A stretch of DNA of 10,401 nt from an uncultured Campylobacter sp. Lineage in GTDB: Bacteria > Campylobacterota > Campylobacteria > Campylobacterales > Campylobacteraceae. How positions within the stretch are numbered: the first letter of the stretch is position 1; the number at the start of each line of letters is the position of its first letter. The translations under genes were made by a program, and so were the position numbers. The stretch lies in assembly GCF_938018035.1 (NCBI RefSeq), contig NZ_CALIJF010000335.1, positions 1-10,401 of the forward strand, written 5' to 3'. The notes below the pieces were generated by a model. The model was not told where the DNA came from and did not search any database. It was given only the letters and a program-made list of their open reading frames with translations. This document shows, piece after piece, positions 5,884 to 10,401 of the stretch.

Positions 5884-6522
5884 CTAGCCTTGGATATACT
5901 CGTCCAGCTTATCTTTATCAAAGCCCGTGATTTCTTGCTTATCGTCTAAAATTAGCGCGCCACTCTTTTTAAATTTAGTGATGGTGCGCGAGAAGGTCTC
6001 GGGGGTAACATTTAGAATTTTGGCTATTCTGGTGTATTTCGTGCTCATAAAAATATCGAAATTCTCGCTGATAAACTTAGCGATTTTGCCGTCGCAGTTA
6101 AGCACGACTTGATTATCAAAGACTGCATTTAGCGCTCGGATCTTCTCGGACATCGATTTTAAAAGCTCCAGGCAAATCTTTGAATCGCTCATAAACTCGT
6201 TTTTAAATTTTTCATAATCGATCTTTAGCACCTCGCCGTTTGTCGAAAACACGCCGCTTGCAGGATAGCTCGTCTCTTCGAAATTTACCATCTCTGCCAC
6301 GAGCGAGATGGGGCGGATCTCGCGCATATGGATCTCACGCCCCTTTGCGGAGGTTTTATAGATTTTTAAAATTCCTTTTAGCAGGATTAATAGATACTGC
6401 GAGCGCTCGCCCTCGAAAAATAAAATTTCGCCCTTTTTGTAGCTTTTATGGATGCTAATCTGCTCCAAACGATCGATTTGCGCTGCGCTTAGAGCTTTAA
6501 AATAAGGAATTCTCTCAAGCAT
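5884..6522 (-). CDS. Crp/Fnr-family transcriptional regulator
   Basis: A 212-residue protein with an N-terminal cyclic-nucleotide-binding-type beta-roll (about 1-110, including KKGEILFFEGE at 29-39 and LLLKG-like ILLKG at 46-50), a dimerisation helix (about 112-137) and a C-terminal winged helix (about 145-205). The recognition helix TPETFSRTITKFKKSG (173-188) carries the E-x-x-S-R pattern of FNR (Glu176, Ser179, Arg180), predicting half-sites close to TTGAT. The N-terminal cysteine cluster that binds 4Fe-4S in FNR is absent; the only cysteines are 117 and 143. The signal is therefore not O2 through an FNR-type cluster and is otherwise unknown; haem, NO or oxidative sensing by family analogy are all possible. 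It lies second in an envelope-gene operon, 9 nt after mscL. I cannot equate it with a named regulator such as NssR. Confidence 0.9.
   Translation of the reverse strand: MLERIPYFKALSAAQIDRLEQISIHKSYKKGEILFFEGERSQYLLILLKGILKIYKTSAKGREIHMREIRPISLVAEMVNFEETSYPASGVFSTNGEVLKIDYEKFKNEFMSDSKICLELLKSMSEKIRALNAVFDNQVVLNCDGKIAKFISENFDIFMSTKYTRIAKILNVTPETFSRTITKFKKSGALILDDKQEITGFDKDKLDEYIQG
5888..5891 (-). promoter_or_regulatory. Ribosome binding site that decides the TTG start of the metallophosphoesterase
   Basis: AAGG lies 7 nt before the TTG at 5880, inside the last codons of the regulator gene. No better-placed ATG is present, so TTG is the likely start and the protein begins directly with its first membrane segment. 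Confidence 0.55.
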
Positions 6523-6531
6523 CGCCGCGAC

Positions 6532-6936
6532 CTATTTTTTAAGCAGGTCTCTTATCTCGGTAAGAAGTTTAATCTCTTCGCTAGGCTCGGCAGGTGCGGC
6601 AGGCTCCGGCGCAGGCTCGGCGGGCTTTTTAAGCTTATTGATCGCCTTGATCGCGCAGAATATACAAAACGCGATGATGATAAAATCGACCGTTACTTGG
6701 ATAAACGAGCCGTAGTTTATCGTAACGGCCGGGGTCTGCCCCACTGCTTCTTTTAGCACTATTTTAAGATCTGTAAAATTCATACCTCCTGTAAGAAGTC
6801 CTAAAACCGGCATCATGATGTCGCTTACGAGCGAGGTTACGATCTTGCCGAAAGCCCCGCCGATGACGACGCCCACCGCCATATCGATGACGTTGCCTTT
6901 CATCGCAAATTCTTTGAATTCCTGAATGAAACTCAT
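6532..6936 (-). CDS. mscL: Large-conductance mechanosensitive channel
   Basis: MscL is a homopentameric inner-membrane channel that opens under high membrane tension and releases solutes during hypo-osmotic shock. The 134-residue product follows E. coli MscL closely: an amphipathic N-terminal helix (SFIQEFKEFAMKG, 2-14), pore-lining TM1 (about 15-42) with GNVIDMAVGVVIGGAFGK (14-31), a short periplasmic loop (about 50-75), TM2 (about 76-101) and a C-terminal bundle ending LLTEIRDLLKK. The loop joining TM2 to the bundle is Pro/Ala/Glu-rich (104-120). The gate residue corresponding to E. coli Leu19 is Met19, while Val23 is kept. Start: ATG with a strong AAGGAG 5 nt upstream. It is the first gene of the operon mscL-regulator-metallophosphoesterase-psd, divergent from gltX. 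Confidence 0.97.
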   Translation of the reverse strand: MSFIQEFKEFAMKGNVIDMAVGVVIGGAFGKIVTSLVSDIMMPVLGLLTGGMNFTDLKIVLKEAVGQTPAVTINYGSFIQVTVDFIIIAFCIFCAIKAINKLKKPAEPAPEPAAPAEPSEEIKLLTEIRDLLKK

Positions 6937-6940
6937 ATTG

Positions 6941-6947
6941 TCTCCTT
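6941..6947 (-). promoter_or_regulatory. Ribosome binding site of mscL
   Basis: AAGGAGA on the minus strand, a strong Shine-Dalgarno sequence just upstream of the mscL ATG. Confidence 0.75.
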
Positions 6948-6962
6948 AAATAAAATGCGCCG

Positions 6963-6968
6963 ATATTA
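6963..6968 (-). promoter_or_regulatory. Candidate -10 box for the mscL operon
   Basis: TAATAT on the minus strand, in the context GGCTAATATCGG, lies 26 nt upstream of the mscL ATG and is preceded by an A-rich stretch without a -35 box. It is the best -10-like sequence on this strand in the 114-nt divergent region, but a weaker match than the gltX one. Confidence 0.45.
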
Positions 6969-7012
6969 GCCTATTTTTGCTTTGTTTTTGCTTTTTATTA
7001 GGAAGTAAAAAG

Positions 7013-7018
7013 TATAAT
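7013..7018 (+). promoter_or_regulatory. Sigma-70-type -10 box for the gltX operon
   Basis: A perfect TATAAT 32 nt before the gltX start, preceded by a T-rich tract (6971-7009) of the kind Campylobacter promoters have instead of a -35 box. Confidence 0.7.
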
Positions 7019-7038
7019 CCCAGCTTAAATTTAAACCC

Positions 7039-7044
7039 AAAGGA
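7039..7044 (+). promoter_or_regulatory. Ribosome binding site that decides the TTG start of gltX
   Basis: AAAGGA ends 6 nt before TTG at 7051. The family N-terminus (M-Y/L-R-F-A-P-S-P-T-G) begins exactly there, so TTG is the start. Confidence 0.8.
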
Positions 7045-7050
7045 CCTAAA

Positions 7051-8358
7051 TTGTATCGCTTCGCTCCGTCGCCCACCGGCGATATGCATATCGGAAATTT
7101 ACGCGCGGCTATTTTTAACTATATCTGCTCGCTGCAGGATAAAAGCGGCTTTATTTTACGCATTGAGGATACCGACACTGCGCGCAATATCGAAGGCAAA
7201 GATCAAGAGATAATCGAAATTTTAAAGCGCTTCGGCATTAAATGGCAGAGCCTGTATTATCAAAGCAAAAATTTAAAATTTCATCAGCAGTTCGCAGCCA
7301 AGCTGCTCTCCGAGAAAAAGGCGTTTTGCTGTTTTTGCAGCGAGGAGGAGCTTGAAGCGAAAAAACAAGCCGCCAAGGACGCGGGCGAGGCTTATCGCTA
7401 CGACGGGCACTGCGAGCATTTAAGCGATGAAGAGGTGCTTGGCTGCGAAAAGCCCTTTACTATCCGCCTTAAAAAACCTGATCACGCGCTGGAATTTACC
7501 GACGCAATCAAAGGCCGTATCGCATTTGAGCCGCAGAATATCGATAGCTTCGTTATCATGCGCGCGGACAAGACGCCGACCTATAACTTCGCCTGCGCCT
7601 GCGACGATATGATGCAGGGCGTGAGCTTCGTAATCCGCGGCGAGGATCACGTATCAAACACGCCAAAGCAAAACTGGATCCGCCAAAGCCTCGGCTACGA
7701 CGGCGAGATCAAATACGCGCACCTGCCGATCATATTAAATTCCGAAGGCAAAAAGATGAGCAAGCGCGAGGATAGCTCCTCGGTAAAATGGCTGCTTCAA
7801 AGCGGCTACCTGCCCGAGGCGATCGCGAACTATCTGATCCTGCTGGGCAACAAAACGCCGCGCGAGGTCTTTAGTATGGATGAGGCGGTGGAGTTTTTCG
7901 ACATCGCTAAAATTTCAAAAAGCCCGGCGAAATTTGACGAGGACAAACTCGCCTTTATAAACCGCGAGCATATCAAAAGAGCGAGCGAGCAGCGCCTGGC
8001 GGAGCTTTTTGAGCTTGAGCCAAAATTTTCGCCTTTGATAAAATTTTACACTCAAGAAGCAAGCCTTATTCCACAGATTAAAGAGAAGATCGCAGCGATC
8101 TACGGCGCGAAAGATATCCCACAGGAGTGGGCGGCGCAGGCGCAGGCGCTGCGAGAGGCGATCTTAAATTTATTAAGCTCAAGCGGCGCGAGCGCGGAAT
8201 TTAATGATTTCAAAGCGGCGCTTTCGCAGGCTACAAATTTAAAGGGCAAGAGCCTATTTATGCCGCTTAGGTTTTTACTCACAGGCGCACCTCACGGACC
8301 GGAGCTTAGCGAGCTGTATCCGCTGATCCGCGCCGATCTGAAGGAGATCGTATGCTAG
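7051..8358 (+). CDS. gltX: Glutamyl-tRNA synthetase, GluRS2-like (probable Glu-tRNA(Gln)-forming type)
   Basis: This class I aminoacyl-tRNA synthetase attaches Glu to tRNA. The 435-residue product has the Rossmann signature with HIGN at 13-16 and KMSKR at 235-239, a zinc site of the E. coli type (C94-x-C96 and C121-x-H123), and conserved RIEDTD (37-42) and RGEDHVSNTPKQ (196-207). Campylobacterota carry two GluRS genes. The N-terminus GDMHIGNLRAA, the PTYNFACACDD segment (176-186), the ending LLTGAPHG, and the linked yggT and slt all match, from memory, H. pylori GluRS2 (HP0643), which charges tRNA(Gln) with Glu for later amidation by GatCAB. Naming of the two copies differs between species (gltX1/gltX2), so I give only gltX. 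TTG start with AAAGGA. Its stop overlaps yggT by 7 nt; first gene of the plus-strand operon. Confidence 0.95.
   Translation: MYRFAPSPTGDMHIGNLRAAIFNYICSLQDKSGFILRIEDTDTARNIEGKDQEIIEILKRFGIKWQSLYYQSKNLKFHQQFAAKLLSEKKAFCCFCSEEELEAKKQAAKDAGEAYRYDGHCEHLSDEEVLGCEKPFTIRLKKPDHALEFTDAIKGRIAFEPQNIDSFVIMRADKTPTYNFACACDDMMQGVSFVIRGEDHVSNTPKQNWIRQSLGYDGEIKYAHLPIILNSEGKKMSKREDSSSVKWLLQSGYLPEAIANYLILLGNKTPREVFSMDEAVEFFDIAKISKSPAKFDEDKLAFINREHIKRASEQRLAELFELEPKFSPLIKFYTQEASLIPQIKEKIAAIYGAKDIPQEWAAQAQALREAILNLLSSSGASAEFNDFKAALSQATNLKGKSLFMPLRFLLTGAPHGPELSELYPLIRADLKEIVC
8341..8347 (+). promoter_or_regulatory. Ribosome binding site of yggT inside gltX
   Basis: AAGGAGA lies in the last codons of gltX, with AAGGAG 5 nt before the yggT ATG at 8352. 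It supports the 7-nt overlap of the two genes. Confidence 0.7.
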
Positions 8359-8648
8359 CAAACAGCCTGATCTACGGCGCGCTCATCACTCTGCACTACG
8401 CGCTGCAAGCCTATATGATCGTGATCTTTATCGCCTGCGTTTTGAGTTTCATCCATACAAATCCGTTCGGTAAATTTTATAAAATCGTCCGCGTCATCTC
8501 TGCGCTTACCGAGCCTGCGTTTGCGCTGGTGCGCCGCTATCTGCCTACGACTTTCGGCGGCTTTGATCTTTCGCCGCTTCTTATCCTGCTCGTGCTTAAC
8601 TTCTTTGACAGCGCGATAATCTATATCATCAATAGGACGGTCATTTGA
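8352..8648 (+). CDS. YggT-family integral membrane protein
   Basis: A 98-residue membrane protein with one long hydrophobic segment at about 7-35 and another at about 72-95, joined by a loop with NPFGKFYKIV (37-46) and TEPAFALVRRYLP (53-65). The YggT-family hallmark DLSPLLILLVLNF (72-84) is present. The family is widespread and poorly characterised; it is linked by context with division and envelope functions in many bacteria and with osmotic shock tolerance in some. The position between gltX and slt is, from memory, the same in H. pylori (HP0644) and C. jejuni (Cj0844c), so this is a conserved cluster rather than a chance neighbour. It starts within gltX and ends within the slt start codon. 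Confidence 0.9.
   Translation: MLANSLIYGALITLHYALQAYMIVIFIACVLSFIHTNPFGKFYKIVRVISALTEPAFALVRRYLPTTFGGFDLSPLLILLVLNFFDSAIIYIINRTVI
8634..8637 (+). promoter_or_regulatory. Ribosome binding site that decides the TTG start of slt
   Basis: AGGA lies 7 nt before TTG at 8645. The TTG overlaps the yggT stop by 4 nt (TTGA), and the encoded protein begins directly with a signal peptide, which supports this start. Confidence 0.6.
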
Positions 8649-10309
8649 AAATATTTCTGAAATTTAGCCTTGTTTTAGGACTACTGTGCGCCGCAAGTAG
8701 CGGTAAAATTTTAAGCTACGAAGAGATCAAAGACGAGCCCAAATCCCTAGCCAAGGACTATTACATCTATCGCCTAATAGATGAGACGAAATACAACAAA
8801 GCGGAGATTAAAATTTTAAAACAAAGTATCTTTCGCTACAAAGGCAAACTAAAAGAGAAGCTAGATAGAATTTTCGGCGCCATTCGCCCTCCTAAGCGTC
8901 CGGATCGCTGCGCAGGAGTAATGGCGGCGAATATTTTAGATGCAAATTTAACCTGCAAAAAGGCGCGCTCCTATCCAAATTTTATCGCCAAGCTAAGCCC
9001 GTCGGTGCGCGAGACGCTCGCTTCGCAGCTTGAAAAGTACCAAGACGCGGCAAGTAGAAACGCCGTAAATTTACTGCGCGGATTTAACGACGAAAATCCG
9101 AGCGAGTATTTTATGCAGAGCCACAACGCGCAAAACTACTTTTTATATTACGACTACTTAAAAGGTGCGGGCAAGGACGCTCTGATCGATATCGACGCCG
9201 ACGCAGCCTTCGTAAGCGAACTGGCTTCGCAAAAAGGCTTCAAAGCGGTTCTCAATGACGCGCTAATCAACCGCAAATATCCGCGCCTACGCCGCTCGCT
9301 TACGGGCGTCGATCCGTCGGCTGTAGAAAAGGACGTAGCGTTCATGCTGGGCGTAAATGCCGTCATGCAGGGCGATGAAGGGGCTGCGCTCGCGTTTTTT
9401 AGCCGCGCCGCCGCGAGCTTTGAGAAGCCTCACGACGTGCACAATGCGAAATTTTGGGTATATCTGCTAAGCGGAGATCAAAATATCGTAAAAGAGCTTG
9501 CCGCAAGCGAATACTACAGCCTCTACGCGCTCTATGCCAAAGAGATTTCGGGAAATAAAAATTTAAACATCATCATCCCAAACCCCGCTAAAAATTCCAT
9601 CGAAGGTTACGACATAACCGATCCTTTCGCTTGGGTTCGCACGAAAAATAGCGCCGATAGAATGTCGCGCGAGCAGCTTTTAGAATTTGCCAAAAAATTC
9701 GACACCAAGCAAAGCATCGGCGAGTACTCATACATCATGAATAAAGCGGGCGGCGGCAAGGATAACTTCTATCCGACGCCGTTTATGGAATACATCGGCG
9801 ACGGCGACAACCGCCGCAAAGCGCTAATTTTAGCGCTCGCACGCCAAGAGAGCCGCTTCGTACCCGCATCGGTATCTACGTCGTATGCGCTTGGGATGAT
9901 GCAATTTATGCCGTTTTTGGCTAACGAGATCGGCAAAAAGCAACTCAAAATCGACGGCTTCGATCAAGACGATATGTTCCGCCCGGAGGTCGCTTACCGC
10001 TTCGCCAACATCCACATCGACTGGCTGGAGCGTAAAATTTACAGCCCGGTTTTCATCGCATACGCTTACAACGGCGGGCTCGGGCTCGTCAAAAAGATGC
10101 TTCAGCGCGGCGATATGTTTAATAAGGGCAAATTTGAGCCGTGGCTTAGCATGGAGCTCGTGCCGTATGCCGAGAGCAGGGACTACGGCAAAAAGGTGCT
10201 TGCAAATTTCATCATCTACTCGCAGATCCTCGATCCGCGCGCGAAAGTCTCGGTGCAACAGGAGCTGCAAGATCTGCTGATACCGAGTAGAAGCGACAAC
10301 TTCCGCTAA
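8645..10309 (+). CDS. slt: Soluble lytic murein transglycosylase, Slt70-like
   Basis: Lytic transglycosylases cut the MurNAc-GlcNAc bond of peptidoglycan non-hydrolytically, leaving 1,6-anhydroMurNAc. The 554-residue product has a signal peptide (KIFLKFSLVLGLLCAAS, cleavage near 18-20; the Cys lacks a proper lipobox), a long alpha-helical region (about 25-370) resembling the Slt70 ring domain, and a C-terminal goose-lysozyme-like catalytic domain (about 385-525). Catalytic motifs: ARQESRF with Glu402, GMMQFMP (417-423), AYNGG (474-478) and ELVPYAESRDYGKKVL (504-519). It acts in the periplasm on peptidoglycan turnover. The length matches, from memory, C. jejuni Cj0843c and H. pylori HP0645 (about 550-560 residues). 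TTG start with AGGA upstream. Last gene of the gltX-yggT-slt operon. Confidence 0.94.
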   Translation: MKIFLKFSLVLGLLCAASSGKILSYEEIKDEPKSLAKDYYIYRLIDETKYNKAEIKILKQSIFRYKGKLKEKLDRIFGAIRPPKRPDRCAGVMAANILDANLTCKKARSYPNFIAKLSPSVRETLASQLEKYQDAASRNAVNLLRGFNDENPSEYFMQSHNAQNYFLYYDYLKGAGKDALIDIDADAAFVSELASQKGFKAVLNDALINRKYPRLRRSLTGVDPSAVEKDVAFMLGVNAVMQGDEGAALAFFSRAAASFEKPHDVHNAKFWVYLLSGDQNIVKELAASEYYSLYALYAKEISGNKNLNIIIPNPAKNSIEGYDITDPFAWVRTKNSADRMSREQLLEFAKKFDTKQSIGEYSYIMNKAGGGKDNFYPTPFMEYIGDGDNRRKALILALARQESRFVPASVSTSYALGMMQFMPFLANEIGKKQLKIDGFDQDDMFRPEVAYRFANIHIDWLERKIYSPVFIAYAYNGGLGLVKKMLQRGDMFNKGKFEPWLSMELVPYAESRDYGKKVLANFIIYSQILDPRAKVSVQQELQDLLIPSRSDNFR

Positions 10310-10341
10310 GCTGGCGGCGAGCTCGGAGAATTATTTTAAGA

Positions 10342-10374
10342 GGCGGCGAGCGAGAAATTTTAAAAGCCGCCGCC
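10342..10374. repeat. GC-rich inverted repeat downstream of slt, possible weak terminator
   Basis: GGCGGCG (10342-10348) pairs with CGCCGCC (10368-10374) around a 19-nt loop containing AAATTTTAAAA. It lies 32 nt after the slt stop. There is no T-tract on the plus strand, so it is not a classical intrinsic terminator; it may act as an mRNA 3' stabiliser or be chance. The rest of 10310-10401 holds no gene I can support. Confidence 0.35.
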
Positions 10375-10401
10375 CCAAAAGCGCAAAATTTGCCAGCCAA
10401 T

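Noticed and set aside
229..7037. CTTAAATTTAAACC at 229-242 and again at 7024-7037 in the gltX leader
   Set aside because: The word is built on the very common AAATTT; one 14-base match of this composition is not evidence of an operator.
8673..8704. Lipoprotein signal in Slt
   Set aside because: The Cys at residue 15 is preceded by Leu-Leu rather than Gly or Ala at -1, so it does not form a lipobox; an ordinary signal peptidase I site fits better.
187..10401. TTGCCAGCCAAT present at 187-198 and 10390-10401, as if the window were bounded by a direct repeat
   Set aside because: A 12-base match between two places in 10 kb is expected by chance a few times; no transposase or integrase and no target duplication accompany it.

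Overview
The window reads as a chromosomal segment of a relatively GC-rich Campylobacter, in the gracilis/rectus/showae/curvus range rather than the AT-rich jejuni range. The grounds are the very frequent AAATTT words, TATAAT-type -10 boxes without a clear -35, TTG starts, a pseudopilin with Ala before the processed Phe, and gene order. From memory, the order slt-yggT-gltX facing away from a metallophosphoesterase-psd pair matches C. jejuni (Cj0843c-Cj0847), and gltX2-yggT-slt matches H. pylori. The species call is inference.

Layout. Positions 1-253 hold no gene I can support. Positions 254-3599 (minus strand) are a two-gene unit: a type IV pilin-like pseudopilin with its own promoter, followed 4 nt later by priA, the replication-restart helicase. 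Positions 3694-6936 (minus strand) are a tight four-gene operon, mscL - Crp/Fnr-family regulator - membrane metallophosphoesterase - psd, with gaps of 9, 3 and 0 nt. A 114-nt divergent promoter region (6937-7050) separates it from a plus-strand operon of gltX (GluRS2 type), yggT and a lytic transglycosylase gene slt, joined by 7-nt and 4-nt overlaps. Positions 10310-10401 are a non-coding tail with a GC-rich inverted repeat.

Functionally these are mostly housekeeping and envelope genes: replication restart, Glu-tRNA synthesis, phosphatidylethanolamine synthesis, osmotic safety valve and peptidoglycan turnover, plus one embedded transcription factor. No mobile element, CRISPR array, tRNA or rRNA was seen.

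The unusual item is inside priA. Between its N-terminal DNA-binding domain and its helicase core the protein carries about 200 extra residues of degenerate hexapeptide repeats built on Gln-Asn-Ser. At DNA level this is an 18-bp-periodic array with about 25 exact RAATTY sites in 594 bp, ten of them consecutive at exactly 18-bp spacing. RAATTY is the sequence methylated by CtsM in C. jejuni, where that methylation marks DNA as acceptable for natural transformation. A second non-conserved insert in PriA is also packed with RAATTY sites, while the conserved helicase core is not. Whether the array acts as a DNA uptake or methylation signal, or is only slippage-grown linker in a genus rich in this word, cannot be settled from the sequence alone.
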